A stretch of 64,000 bases of DNA from contig NDFF03000001.1 of NCBI GenBank assembly GCA_002150815.3, forward strand, positions 868,001 to 932,000, in the 5' to 3' direction. Below are positions 21,734 through 34,518 of this stretch, one piece after another. The notes beneath the pieces were generated by a model. That model searched no databases. It was given only the letters and a program-made list of their open reading frames with translations, and was not told the DNA's origin. Source of the stretch: Grammothele lineata (taxonomy: Eukaryota; Basidiomycota; Agaricomycetes; Polyporales; Polyporaceae). Position 1 is the first letter of the stretch; each line of letters begins with the position of its first letter. A program made the translations under genes and the position numbers.

Positions 21734-24078
21734 ATGGCGCGGGCAACTCGCTCGACCACCGCCCTCGACGCCGTCGACAAGCAACCAGACGTCTCTCCAC
21801 AGCCCTCTCGCAAGGGCGCGTCCAAGAAGCGCAAGCGCAACTCCAATGCAGAGAATGAGGACACTCTTCCTGCAAAGCAGCCTCGCACCGACGGCAAGAC
21901 CGAGGGCTCTCCCGAACCTGAGGAGCATGTGGACGACAATAATACGACCGAGCTCCCTAGCAGCGGCGCTGTTCCTATCTTGAGCGCGGACGCAGCAAGC
22001 ATCCTCGATGTCCTCGAAATGTGCGTACAGCGCCTACTGTCCTGTGCTCGTTTCCTTATGTCTACCACAGGGTCGATACCCAAGGGCTCCTGGATCGTGT
22101 ATTCCCTCTCCCCATCGGTCAAGATGACGCTACCTCATCTGGTTCCCCGTCCGCCTCGACATCTTCCATGCTATCCCTTCGCACACTCCTCAAAGGCTCT
22201 TCACAGTATCCCCTAAGCGTACTCAAGGTGTGTTTCATTTCCTCGGGCCATCATAGCATTGCTTATCGAATCCCCCTATAGGCTGCGGTCAAGCACTTAT
22301 ATCCCATTTCCTCCCATCCCCGCTTCCGCCCCTCAGAGACGGCATCGCAACAGCTCCGCTTTTGCAGCCTCGCATTCTCCCTCTTGGACCAAGCTGCCCA
22401 CAATACCGCCCCCGTATCTCTTGATACCGTATCTATCATCCCCGACGCGGAGACCACTGAAGATGCCACCGCCTCTCCAACTACGCCCGCGCCAACCGGC
22501 GTCAGGCCACACAAGTTCGCCTTGGTCCAGCATCTTCCTACTGGCGATTGGTGGACGTCCGCGAGTTCAAGTCTACCTGGCTCAGATGGTACCACTAAAG
22601 ATCTCAAGTCGTTGTACACAGCCAAGGCCGAGCTCGTCTCTGTCTTCCCCTCCCCCTCCGGCTCCCAGCTCGCTCACAAGGGTACGCTTGGGGATTACGT
22701 CGTGAAGAAAGCCCACGGGGTCATCCCACACAAGGCCCCTCCGCCGCGGAAAGTGAGCTGCGGGAAGTTCCTCGACTACGGCCCGTACGCCAGCTTTGCG
22801 CCCTACTTCGACCAGGATGGTGTCGAAGTCGGCCGGATTGGGATGGGCGAGGTCATATTCAACCAGGAGATGAAGCGACGGCTCCGTGCGGCCGTCAAAG
22901 GCAAGCGGAGAGCCTTTCTGTCGGAGCGGGAGGCCGCGGCGGCTGAAGACGTCGTGATGGAAGAGGGTTCGTCGAGTTCACCTTCGGCGGCGGCTGGCTC
23001 GTCAGGCAACATTTCCGACCTTGCAAAGGACTTGGAGGCATTGCTGCCGTCGGAGGAAGTTGAGGCTATCAAAGCTTCTTTGGGCTCGCTCGAAATGGAA
23101 CAGGCGGTCGATGAGCTGCTACAGCGCAATTCGAAGGCTCTCGAGCGATTGGAGGAGCTGCAGTTGCAGCGACTACGTGCGCAGGGCGGAGGGTCGAGTG
23201 CGGTGGAAGTCGGCTCCGAGGAGTGGGATGTTGGTACGTATATGCGTTTTGTGTTCTGAACCCCTGACTCATTCTCTGATTCTCCCGCAGCTCAAGGCAT
23301 CACCGATTCTCTGGCCCTGCTTGCCTCCCTCAGACCCCGGCCCTCGAATGGGGATCCTGACAGAGCGCCCCTTATACCACCCGCCTCAGTTCTCCACAAG
23401 CTGCAACGGACCCTACCAGTGGAGGCCACTGAAGGATGGTACGGAACCCTCCCAGACGGTCGCACAACTGCATTCCGCGACGATACTACCCTCCATGTAC
23501 GTGCCAGTGCCGCCACCGCCGCCGCCGCCAAATCCTCCACTGCCCCTGCCACCCCCGCACCCAAAGCGTCTACCCCTGCTCCGCCCTACACCCCCTACGG
23601 TCCCTACTCCGGCGGCTACCAGCCCACCCAGTATCGTGCCGCCGGCTACCCGCAATACACCCCTGGTCAAACCGCTGGCTACTACTCAAGCGCTGGCTAT
23701 ACCGCCCCGACAACGCCCCAAGCGGCGGGCCAGTATGGCACCTCTCAGTATTACGCGACGTGGTTCGGCAATTCCGGGCAGTCGACGCCTCAAGCCCAAG
23801 CCGGGGCGGCGAACGCGTACAACACATACTACGCGCAGCAACAACAGCAGCAGCAACAGCAGCAACAGCCCCAACCCCAACGCGCCGTCGCTAACACGGT
23901 ACTTTCGTCCGCAAAGCAGGCAGCCTTTCATCCGAGTGCTTATATGGCCCCAACGCTGCCGCCGCACATGCGCGGGGCCGTCGGAGGAGCGGCCGTGCCG
24001 GGGACACCCCCACCCTCAACACCTACAGTGGCAGGCTCGTACGGTGGATATTACGGCGGGTACGCTGCGCCTCGTTGA
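21734..24078 (+). CDS. Uncharacterised nuclear-type protein with Q/Y/G-rich tail
   Basis: Four exons (21734-22020, 22071-22227, 22282-23233, 23291-24078), phases matched, give 727 residues. The N-terminus is charged and has a nuclear-signal-like KKRKRN near residue 37. A helical region (about 85-190) and a compact region with LPTGDWWTS, LVSVFPSPSG and GKFLDYGPYASFAPYFDQDG (about 230-370) look globular and conserved. A helical, Glu-rich stretch follows. The last 220 residues are prion-like: repeats of Tyr-Gly/Gln/Pro, an 11-Gln run at 23836-23868, and an end in GGYYGGYAAPR. I do not recognise the family. The layout, a globular core plus polar Q/Y tail, is common in chromatin or RNA-binding cofactors, but that is inference only. 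The gene model is strong; function is unassigned. Confidence 0.75.
23836..23868 (+). repeat. CAG/CAA repeat coding for 11 Gln
   Basis: A mixed CAG/CAA run inside the last exon of the gene at 21734-24078. Interruptions by CAA should make it fairly stable, but its length may vary between strains. Confidence 0.85.
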
Positions 24079-24900
24079 GGACAGCGGCGATACTTTATTG
24101 GTGTAATATGAGTTCAGTTTCCGAGTACATATAGCCCTTAATCGTGTCCCAGTTCTCGGCTAGTTTTCTTTCGCACATGTTGTTTCCCCCGTTTTTCCGT
24201 TCCGTTCCGTACAGTAGTATTGCGTATGACAGCGCCAGAGCCTAGCTGTCCGAATAGCATTCAGAAACGTACAATACAATGGCATTACACCAGAGCCGAA
24301 GCCCACAGGCAGGACAGAACGCGCAACACGACGAAATAAGACATGGAAGGGAGACTTGTCTTCTGCCGTCTAGGCTCTCATTCCCACTCATTCGGGGACG
24401 AGGAGCTGACTTCCCAGCATAAGGGGGGCCCCGCATACGCGATCGCCGCCTTGCTCTGACACGGCAAACCACCCCCTCAACGCCTCGGACGAGCCATACA
24501 CTGAGGGGGAAAGCATCCGATCGCGACCTCGACTGCCGGAGAGAGCGGTAGAGACCAGCGAGGACGGTGGAAGACGTGGTCGGTAGGAGACACGCACGCG
24601 CGAGACGGGGCTTATATCTATTTTCGGGGACCGGGAGTTGCCGGACGCCAATTAGGTTCGATACATTCCGCCAGGAAATGCGACGTCCATCGCTCAGGCT
24701 CCTGGACCACTGCTTCAAGCCGTTCGCGGCCCACATTCTCTGGCTTCTAAGGACTCATCGCAAGCTATGAAAACATGGAGAAGAGTCTCTCATGATAGAT
24801 CGACAACATAACAAAAGAAGTAGTACAAACAACACAATCGCTAAGTTGATGATACAAGCTTCTATAGGCTTCATTTGCCTATTACAAGTTGTTCCACTTG
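24079..24900. other. Convergent intergenic region
   Basis: About 0.8 kb between two genes that end towards each other. No gene is recognised. It should hold both 3' untranslated regions and polyadenylation signals. Confidence 0.5.
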
Positions 24901-26592
24901 TTATTCCTGTGCAGAATTCGCAAGGCTGTCGACGAAATCTATTGTGTCGCGCATTCCCTCAAGAATGCATTGTGTCATGGGATAATGGTCGCCGTTGTAT
25001 CCCTACGAACATAATGTTATCTCGTGATTTACACTCGCCCGTGTACGAACACCACACACACCTTGGTGATAGCGTCGTAATATTCCTCGCGTCGCCCTAA
25101 TGCTATGCAGATGGGTGGGTACCCTGACCTCACGAGGGGAATGGATGCAATGAGGCGCGTAACTCTCCCGTTCCCATCCTGTACACACGCAGCGATACTC
25201 AGCATCAAATGTTATGACATTTCAGCGAGGCTCACGTTGAAAGGGTGACACCTCGCCAAGATGAGGTGCAGCCAACTCGCAATGGCAAATGGGTTGAAAT
25301 CAGATTTGAGATGTTCCTGATGCAAACTATGTCATCAACAATCTAGGAGAGCTACACATGCCACGTCAAGCTCACCCGTGCTATCTTGCAGATATAGTCT
25401 ACCTCCTCGTCGACTTGAGGGTAGGGACAAAACTGTACGAGACCGTCGGGGGTTCCCAGAGTGACGGTCCCCCCGGTAGCTGTGCGTGTGAAGCCGTGTG
25501 GGATATATAAGCCGCGCGTGTTAAGACGGCAAGTGCGCATGAGACGGGCGTGAGCTTGACAAATGGCATCCTTGTCAAGTCGCTCTGGGTGCTGACAGAG
25601 GTCGTCCAAGACGTCGTACGCCTGTAAGTATGTGATCAGCGCCACATGACCAGCGAGATTGAGATTTGATACCTACAGACAATGAATCGCGGATGATAGC
25701 TTTGATCGTGGCAGGATCTTCGACGTCGTAATGCGAAGATCCGGTATTTACCACGCCGTCTACGACACCGCGACGCACTAGCTCCTGTGTAGACTGTGCC
25801 GATCATATATAAGGAGGGAGCACAGCGCCTCGCACGATTGCCCACGTACCTGCCTGTCGATGAGGAAAATGCCTTCAACCTGATTGGTGTCCACCGCAAG
25901 CTTCACGCGATATTGGGACGACAAGCCGGATCCGTCACGCGTAAACTTCTCCCATCGGTCCTTGACGTCTTGGTGGCCTGATGGTAGCAGCGAGAGTGTC
26001 TCTGGAAACTCATACTCTCTCGTCGGCTTCCACATCTGCGCATACTTCTCTAAATACCTCAAGAGGTTTAGTGAGTTGCGTGGACTAGCTGAGACGAAAC
26101 ATACCACTCAATGATGCCTGGAGAATCTCGTCGGACTCTCGATCTATTCTGTACGAAAGCCTATCGATATAGCTGTCGAGGGTTTTGTCTCTTATATCCA
26201 GTCTAGTCAAATGTGATTGACACTGTCGTGAATCACGGTCAGCTCGGATATAAGCGAATGATCGGAACAAGACAGACATACCTTGCGAAAGTGTACGAGA
26301 GCGACTGCTTTGCTTCCCATCTTGAGCAGCATTCTCGCCAGCTGTACTTCGAGATAAGGAGCTGCTTCAGATTCGGAGAAACGATACGCGAGTTCTTCGT
26401 AGAGAAGGAGCTCTTGCTCGTAACTCAACTGCTGCACGTTGTCGAGCTTCTGCTTTTCTTGAAAAGGTAGAGATCCCGCCGGCACTTCCTAGAAGACTAT
26501 CATTACTCTGCTTCTTCCCCGTTGACAGTTTCTGATAACAATGCTATGCGGCCCCAAGGACTTACTTGCAACAAAGTGGACTCGAAGTTCAT
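24901..26592 (-). CDS. Fic-domain protein, predicted AMPylase
   Basis: Transfers AMP from ATP to target-protein hydroxyls. Nine exons (minus): 26566-26592, 26282-26488, 26105-26222, 25850-26049, 25677-25793, 25376-25621, 25236-25316, 25062-25178 and 24901-25002. All phases match and give 404 residues. The complete catalytic motif HPFNDGNGRVTR is at residues 329-340, with His329 catalytic; intron 7 (25179-25235) splits it after HPFN. The N-terminal inhibitory motif TNQVEG (172-177, Glu176) fits S/T-x3-E-G/N, so this is a class II, self-inhibited Fic. The family segment LYIPHGFTRT...VQFCPYPQVDEEV lies between. Residues 10-110 are helical and may be TPR-like, as in animal FICD, but no signal or membrane anchor is seen, so it is probably cytosolic. 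Its 3' neighbour ends convergently; upstream lie three TPR genes. Confidence 0.92.
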
Positions 26593-28958
26593 GCTTGTTT
26601 CCTCCGAGTCGAACGGAGTAGTACTAGTACTTTGATGCAATTAATGGGTTCTAAGATGGATGAGCGAGTTAATCAGATATGAGAGCCCAAATACCAGGTG
26701 CTCATGCCTTTTCGACCTATCAATGTCATACGATGAGCGTATTTGAAGTCCGAAGTGCCGCGCATCGTGACGGTGGGAGGAAAGACCTGCCACGGCGCCT
26801 GCCAACGACACCAATCTATGATATTCTATTCATCCAATTACTTAGTTTATATAGTTATTCTATTGATTTCCTTCATTCGACGACTAGCGAGTCAACAAAT
26901 TCATACTGATTCAATTGCTCGCTTTGGCCTATCCTCCGATTTGAACGAAATCAGTGCGTCAAGCCAGTGATAGGTGTACCTATTCCGTGTCGACCCAATA
27001 AAGCCTCTGGTAGAGGATAGTACGTAGAATTAGCAGGATGAGCCCAGGAAGCGTAAGCTACCCATGAGGCTGACAGATTTCGCCTGTGGTTTGACTGGCC
27101 AATCGTCATTCGAAGTCGTCAGCCGCCACCACCACCCAGCCTGGATTGCAACGTGAGACTACTCGACCCTCTCCGAGTTACCCTCTCCTCCACCGCTTGC
27201 TTCATGACCGCTCCCAACGCTAGTCCATGGCCCTCCCCGGATGCACCCTGAACCTCAATTGCGCGCCGAAGACCAATCCAGGATGCGGGAATCTATTGTT
27301 AGGTATACTCCCGGTTGTACCCTGAGGCTGGACCTCGTTCTCTTTGCTCCTGTCTCGTCCGTCAGCCAGAGAATACTGCTTTTGTTCTGCCCACAGGTTG
27401 GCGTCTTGCTAGGTGGCAGGCCGCCGCTGCCGCTGAGTTCAACCTCGGCGGCGGCGTCGCGCGCGGTGACCCGGACGCGGGCGTCCCTCAAGCACAATGA
27501 TGGCCCGTCTTCGGCGGCGGGGCTGGGTGAGGGTCTGATTAGCCCTGTGATCCCAGTGGTATAGTATCTTTTTCAAATTCTGTGATATTTGGTGTAAGTA
27601 TGGTTGTGTTGTATCGTTCGTGTGGTGTGGTTTTATGAGGCGAGGAGTCGTGTAATGTGGGTTCTGGGGGCTCTTCATCCACCGCGAGCAGACCGGGGTC
27701 GGATCAATGTGGGGTCTGGGGGCTTTTATCTGGTCGGGGATCGCTTATGCGGAACCTTGGCTGGTGGAAGTTTAAGCGTTGAACGTCTGCGAGGAACCTG
27801 CCATCCTTCGTGGACGTCGGCTTTGAAAGCCGTAAAGGACTCGCCATCCTCGGTGGATAGTTGCTCGCTCGGTCTGTAGTGGGACGGCCGCTCACTGCAG
27901 GTCGAGATCGGGTAAGACTGGGGGACATAGGGTCAGCTAGAAGACCCGAGAAGAGTTGCAGCTTGCCATGCATCCTCTCAGCCGCACATGTCTTCGGGGG
28001 TTACGGGATCAGGGGGGCCGCACTGCATTTCTTGGGTAACTGGTCTTGAGCTGTGGACCACCAAACAGGGGGTTTGCGGGGGACTAGCCACCCCTCGCAG
28101 GTGATCGGGCGTTTCGGGTCCGCGACGGTGCGCAACGTTGCGGGCGCGAAACCTGACGCTGACATTCCTTCACACTCCTTCGGGAGGGCCCTCTGCCTCT
28201 TCGTGGTGCCTCCCTTCTTCGCATGGCGAGTAAGAGGGGCACCACGAAGATGCAGAGAGCAGGGTTCGTTCCGTTCTGTCGACCTACCCACAAGCAAACC
28301 CCGAACTACGCTCGGTCGAAAAGGTCACGTGACTGGAGGCCACTTGCAACGTTTTCGCAAGTTGAAACCTTCAACACTGTCTGCTGGTTGCCTGTATGTA
28401 AAAGTGGATCGTCTTGGGCCGAATGGACACACGTGGTCTCAGACAACCGTGTAAACTGGCTGGCGAGAGGCCACACCACTGATGTAGTCGAGACTGCAGC
28501 AAACTCGCTCGGAAGACACACCTGTCGTCGCAATTTGCGTCGACGTCCCCTACGACGGCGGAGTGACCTTGGAATGTTAACAGAACTCGTGTTGCGCCGT
28601 ACCTTGGCTTCGTATTGGACCACGAATCTGGCCCATGGTATGAGAGTACCGCTGAGGTTTCGTAGAGGTGGTGGTGGTGGTGGTGGGCAGACCGGCGCGC
28701 GACAGCTGAGCGCTGAGCGCTGAGTATCGATCAACGCCCACTTTCCCGCCGCGTGTTTAAGCGCTCACGTCCTCATCATACAAGGCTGGGCCCCGGCCCT
28801 GAGACGATAAGTTTGCTGTGCTAACCCTCAACCTGCCAGCGCGCACTAAACATAGAACTAATATCACTACCAAGTCCGTAACCAAAAACACGCTCAAGGA
28901 ATCTATGCCGCGCTGGAACCAAACTTTCCTTCCTACGCGTACTATAAGTACTACCCGC
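26593..28958. other. Intergenic region with hairpin
   Basis: About 2.4 kb between the Fic start and the end of the first TPR gene. No convincing gene. 27240-27560 keeps two GC-rich frames open but without motif or clear splice partner. A hairpin lies at 28191-28257 and a GGT run near 28667-28686. Confidence 0.45.
28191..28257. repeat. Imperfect inverted repeat, hairpin
   Basis: The left arm begins CTCTGCCTCTTCGTGGTGCC and the right arm ends GGCACCACGAAGATGCAGAG, separated by a central part of about 25 bp that pairs only partly. The arms pair with one mismatch over 20 bases. It lies in an intergenic region. It could be a small-RNA precursor, a terminator structure or a MITE remnant. Confidence 0.6.
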
Positions 28959-31345
28959 CTACAACTCGGCCAGCCTGCTCTCTTTCACGCCCGGACCGAA
29001 TTGGCCAAGCAACTCTTGGCGGAACATGACCGCCTCTGCCCCTCCCGGTGCAGCTCCCAGCTGCCCATCCTCCTCCGTTTTTTTCCATTCCGCCATCGTC
29101 TGCATATCCCTGTGCAAACCTCGCCACAGATCCTCGATCCCCACCGGGTCGATGCTCCGAGAACACTCCCAGATCAGGTCCACCGAAGGAATGATTTCGT
29201 GCATGTGTTCGAGACTGATGAGCAGACTCTGGTACGAGTCACCGCCATCCAACTGCGTGTTGAACGCGTAGTGGATATACACTGATACCAAGGAGGATCA
29301 GTTACTCTACCCGCCCCTGACATCTGAGAGGTACGTACTAGCATGCTTCTCGTCATCGACTGGATATCCCGTGATAGCGCTCCTGAACGCGTACATGGCG
29401 TCTCGCCAGAGTTTCAGGACCTCACATGTAATCGTCCCGCCGTTAGCTTCCCTGAGAAGCTCTGCTTTAGCACGGAAGTAAAATCCGCGGGCCCTGTCCC
29501 CACCGATGTCAGACACTCGATAGCGTTGTTAAAGGATCAGCGCTCAGCGCTTACCCATGAGCCTGACCGACCGGATACGCTGAATGCGCCAAGTAGGGGA
29601 CGATATCGGAACTCGCGGGACGGTTTTCTTCGGTCAATGAGACTTCTCCTACTTCCCGAAGAATCTCATCTGCAGCGGCCAATAGCTCAGCCAGTAGATA
29701 TTCAGAACTTGAACCAGGGGACTGGATGTAGGCCTAATGAATGTGAACAGATCAATAGGTGCTATTGCTTGATGGGGAGAGCAAGAACTCGTACTAGCAT
29801 GAGTGCATTGAGGCGAAGGCATTTCACGCCCCGCACGAACGTCATGGTAAACATCTCTGTCGTGATGTTGTATAATTCCTTCCTCCAATTAAGCTCAAGC
29901 CCTTTGCGGAGGACTTGCAAAGCTGCATCGAACTTCGACAGGGCCAAGTTGGCATGCCCCATCTCCGTATGCTCCATGAATCCTTCCATAATCCAGAGAC
30001 TGAAGAAACATTCGGTTGGCTGGGGGGATATGTCACACGAGGAACGCACCTACCTCAAAGTTGTCACCAGGGCAAGTCCTACAGAATCCCATCCTGAATC
30101 TTCTAAGCGTTCAATAACCCCTGAGATGACCGCCTGAGGATCCCCCGTTCTCCACGCCCCACTGTGGTTTAGCTCAAAATCAACTTGCGGTAATGCAGCG
30201 ATGAATCAACAGAATATATATTTCGTAGTTGAGGAGAGGAGTACCTTGGGCATGATACATCTCAGGAAATGAGACATCTCTGGCCTGATATATGCGCGGG
30301 TCGATCATCACGGCTTGGCATAACTTCATAATGAGCTAAAAGATATAGTGAGCATTGCAACCTCTACGAGACTCCTCGTTATCAACGTACGAAATTGTCG
30401 CCTATATGCACATGACCGCTGGGAACCGATACCATGCCTGAAGGGTTTCTCATACCATCGATTGCCTCATTCCATTTCTACGAACAAATCGTCAGCTGTC
30501 CACTAATGTAAGGAAATATTCGGCTAGTTTGCGTACCTCATGAGCAGCCGCAATTACATGGACCTAGGACAATGATTGAGGGTTAGTACTGGAAATTTGT
30601 ATGTAGAACACATTGTACTTACGCTGCTGGCCCATTTCCCACGCTCCAGAAAAATAGGGAGTATCTTGGCAGCACGAGCCCAAGGCATCTGATCCAGACT
30701 CTCAAGTTGTGGAGGAGGTCGCAGGGGAATTTTATTGTCGAAAAGCTTAACGCTCTGCTTGTACCGTTCACTCATCTCTATGTACTTCGTTTTCTGTCTT
30801 TTCTGGGCAGGTGTGAGGTTATTTTGAGGAAGGCAAGAGAGTGCACGGTTCAGAGCATCAACAGCATCGCGGAATCTATATAAGCCCTGCGTTTTCGAGG
30901 GATCCACATCAGCGGGGCCGAGCTGTAACTAAAACGATGAACGCTCACGTTAAACGCTTCTGCCAGGCGCTCCCAACCCTTCGCGTACAGCGGATCGATA
31001 GCTACAGCCTGCCATCCATATTGTTGTTAGCTTCCGGGTGTCGTTACAAAGTATAATGCGCCGTGCCTTGTTGGCGTCGTTGAACGCCTCTCTGAAGCTA
31101 CACAATCGTGGTGTAGTCAGTACATCTATCACTTGCTGCAGTCAGAGACCAGACCAGCCTACTCACTTGCACAACCGGATAGAACAAGCGGCACGATTTG
31201 TATAAAGAATAGCGTGTTGATTGGTATGCTTGATCCCTTCGGTGTACTTGGTGAATGCACCGATGAAGTCGTCCTTGCGAAAGAGATCGTTTCCTTCGGA
31301 CTTCAGCTGTTCCACGAGAGATCGAGAGGAGGGATTCGAGGACAT
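28959..31345 (-). CDS. TPR protein, tandem paralogue 1
   Basis: Twelve exons (minus): 31167-31345, 31067-31097, 30949-31008, 30623-30886, 30537-30563, 30391-30477, 30245-30335, 30054-30183, 29795-29999, 29555-29733, 29339-29493 and 28959-29281; 576 residues. The first ~110 residues are three TPR motifs of the Hop/Sti1 type. They keep the dicarboxylate-clamp positions: Lys and Asn in QLKSEGN, Asn in YTNRAA, Lys and Arg in YAKGWERLA. This predicts binding to Hsp70 or Hsp90 C-terminal tails. The remaining ~460 residues are helical and shared only with the two neighbouring paralogues as far as I can see; the best-kept block is FVRGVKCLRLNALM. Intron 2 uses a GC donor (31066). It has the same exon layout and phases as the genes at 31742 and 34519. 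Function beyond chaperone-tail binding is unknown. Confidence 0.82.
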
Positions 31346-31741
31346 GGTGAAGAGGTGTGGGAAGAGGGGGCATTGCAGTCGACTTGGATTATATGCTGCC
31401 CCTATTTCGTTGCATCCCCGCTAACGGTAGAATGGACACGATCGACGCGAGTTTTAAAGTCGGACAAGTCGGGCCCTCCTCGTCAGCGACCGTTTACCTC
31501 GTGAGTTTGTCTTGGCTGACCCATAGCTGTGGCCAAAAATGTTCCAGGCGCCAGTAGCGACATCATTTGATGAAGTTGGCTCACAGCGCTGTGGACGAAA
31601 AGAGGGCACGAGTATGCACGAGGGAGCGCTGGGGGAACGTTGGATTGAAATCAAGCGCCCAGCCCATGCGAACGGCGCTTCCACATATCTATGACGTCAT
31701 GGACTCATACAATCAACCTCCAGTTTCTACAATACATTGAA
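31346..31741. promoter_or_regulatory. Spacer between TPR genes 1 and 2
   Basis: A 396-bp non-coding spacer that should contain the promoter of paralogue 1 and the 3' end of paralogue 2. The spacer between paralogues 2 and 3 is 397 bp, as expected from tandem duplication of a whole unit. Confidence 0.45.
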
Positions 31742-34121
31742 TCAATGGCAGAGGCGGATGGGCCCCTGCAAGACCCCGAAGCCGTGTTCTGCGCTGTCCG
31801 CACGCTGTCCCTCCACAGCCGTGCGTACCATGATCGCAGTCTCGTCGTGCCGAGAAGGCATGAGACCGTCCGCCTCTCTCTCCCTCCACTTCCGAAGGGT
31901 GCGCATGGCCGGGTTCGATGGGCTATACATACCTCTAGTATCTGCCTCAAGATCTGCGTGAGACTCCCAAATCGCCCTCGATTGGCTGATAGCGTCTTCC
32001 AGTTTTTCGAGCACAGCTATTATTCGTCCGTAGGGGGTTCCGGCATCCAGGTAGAAGTTGACCGCACAGGTCAAATAGACTGTCGCACGACCATCAGTAG
32101 AGTACACACTATCTGAACGCACCTGTACGCACGAGCACGGTCCATCTCGTCGCGAGGGAGAAAGTCCGCCGCCTTCTCGTACTGTACAGCGGCCTGGTGC
32201 CAAAGTTCCTGGACTTCATCCGTGATGACCCCATGGTTCGCCTCTTGCACACGCTCCCCTTTTGCGCGGAAAAAGAAGCCCCGAGCACTGATTATCCATG
32301 AGCCTCAGTGTCTACAATGGTTATTCGTGTGCAATGCTCACCTCTTGGCTCGACCGGCAGGATAGGCGAAGAATGAGAGATAAGTCGTGCAGACTCCGAG
32401 GTTTCCCGGACTGTCCTCCTGGGCCAACGATATGTCCCCGACCTCTCTCAAGATTTCGTCAGCCGAGGCTAGTAAATCGGAGAGGTGACCCAAGCCGGCT
32501 GCAGGGTCTTTCACATAGGCCTAATGCAGCCCACGTGTTAGTATTGGTAGGGATCTCTAAGCTGAGCTACATACCCGTATGAGAGCTTCCAAGCGCAGAC
32601 ACTTCACCCCGCGTATGAACGTTGTCTTGAACATCATCCCTTTCTCCTCGTAGCTGATCCCCTTCCAGAAGTCATTGCCCCAACGGAGCACTTCAAGCGA
32701 TTTGTTGTACAACTCGAGGGCCATGTCATAATCGCACTGGACCCACAGCTCCGAAAGACCACGCATGATCCAACCCCTATGGACGCAATCAGTTTTACGC
32801 TATTATTTAATGGGACTCTTGAGCATACCGGACAATCAATGAGAGCGTATAACGCGTAGTTAGCCATCCCGATCTCTTCAAGGGATCAGGCGCCCTTTGC
32901 ATGACCATGGGAGCAGTGTGCCATGGTTCTATCTGGGACAACTCCAGCATGACTGGGTGACATTGTTAATTAGTATGTACTCGGTAGATCCAGAGCAAGA
33001 AAAATAAGTCACGTTGTCGATTGTATGTTTCGCCAAATTGAGTGTTTCTTGCAAGGTAATGGACACGAGAGTCACAAATGACAGCGTCGCAGAGCTCCGC
33101 TACTACCTAACATCACCTGTCAACGTTGCCGCCACCCAGAACATGGTGATGAATGTACCCCAGGTATCCCAGCAAGAGCTGTGTCTTGCATATCTGGAGC
33201 TGGTACCATCCTTGTGCTTTTCATCTTTCGAGCCGCGGCTTCCCATTGCTACACGAAACATGTTTGGTAAGGTTTCAACACTGGAGATGAAAAGTGCGAA
33301 CCTGATATGCGCAAGAGATAACGAATGCCTATTATAAAATAAGAGACGCATGAGCAAGGTGGTGTCAAGTAATCAGGCGTATAACTCACGCTGCTTGCCC
33401 AGGTCCCAGCCCGAGCGAGAACGGGAGCGAGACAAGCGGCGCGACCCCAAGGCGATCCATCGAGCGGCGTGTCCTGGTGAGACTCAGACTCAGAATCGCT
33501 TGCGTCTTGCTCCAGCTGTTCCTGCAGGGCCGTGAGGTGTTGCGTGTATTGTTCCTTCTGTCTCCGCTGTGCTGGCGTAAGGTTGGTGGTGGGGAGGCTT
33601 AGGATTGCACGTTCCCAGGCAGGTATAGCAAAGTCTATGTTACCCAGCCCCTTTCGAGTAACAGATCAAAGATATCAATGCAACACACAAACTGGTTTAG
33701 TGGCACATGAGCCGTACCGCTTGAGCAGCCGCTAGGCGGGCCCAACCTTTGGCATAGTTGGGATCGAACTGCGTAGCCTGTACATCCGCGTCAGAAAGAC
33801 AACCACCAAGTGGCGAGGAGACGCCGCAAGCTGACCTTGGCAGCGTCTGCTAGCGCTTTTGGGTAGCTATAATGAGAGGAGCAACCGAGACGCCATCAGT
33901 TTCAGGTTCAGATGTGGGGGTTGGACCAAGAAACTTCACTTGGAGAGACCGAGAGAGCAGGCTGCGCGGTTTGAGTATAGGATGGCGTTCTTATCGTCGT
34001 GCAGAAGCGCCTGCGTATATTTCTCGTACGCGCCCCGGAAGTTGCGTTCGCAATAGAGCGTATTGCCCTCAGCCTTGAGTTGTTCCGATAGGGAAGACGA
34101 GGATGAGCCTGTGGCGTCCAT
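31742..34121 (-). CDS. TPR protein, tandem paralogue 2
   Basis: Twelve exons (minus): 33940-34121, 33836-33866, 33718-33777, 33390-33650, 33302-33328, 33159-33248, 33013-33106, 32829-32952, 32575-32776, 32342-32520, 32133-32287 and 31742-32079; 580 residues. Clamp residues are kept (QLKAEGN, YSNRAA, YAKGWARLA), so Hsp70/Hsp90-tail binding is predicted. The C-terminal region aligns along its length with its neighbours: AFVISCAYQ, ELCDAVICDSRV, FIRGVKCLRLEAL, YLTCAVNFYLDAG. A Ser/Asp/Glu run (DASDSESES) sits after the TPRs. At intron 2 this copy has a normal GT donor where the other two have GC. It has the longest C-terminal tail of the three. Confidence 0.82.
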
Positions 34122-34518
34122 GGTGATGGTAGTAGCAGTGAAAAGAGTAAGCGTGAAATGGCCGGAAGCGGGGACGGAGAATGTGGATGTCCATGGCGCG
34201 TCGTGGGAAGTTCATATACACTTGACCTCCAAGGGCGTTGTTCTAAACCTTTTCTTTTGTGAGGAGACAAGCAGCCCATCGTCACAGAAGCGACGGCCCG
34301 GGCGTCATCGGCGGTTGCCGCCGGTATCCATTAATCATTAGAAGAAGACGCTGGGCGCTGTCACTGGTACTATTACACGAAGTTGAAACGGGCTCATGCA
34401 CATAATGCGCCAACAAAACGATGCACAACGAGCACAGGACACTCCACGCAAGGCAAGAGATGGAGCACATGGAAGACAAACCATACATTGAATAACAGTC
34501 GAGCAAAACCAGTTTTCA
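34122..34518. promoter_or_regulatory. Spacer between TPR genes 2 and 3
   Basis: A 397-bp non-coding spacer with the promoter of paralogue 2 and the 3' end of paralogue 3; almost the same length as the other spacer. Confidence 0.45.

Noticed and set aside
27241..27564. Gene candidate upstream of the Fic gene
   Set aside because: Two frames are open equally, no family motif, and no convincing splice partners.
33001..33180. Alternative frame in TPR paralogue 2 reading GYIHHHVLGGGNVD
   Set aside because: The donor CCTGGG|GTACAT and acceptor TTAG|GTAGTAGCGG keep phase 0 and give segments matching both sister genes, so the other frame is chance.
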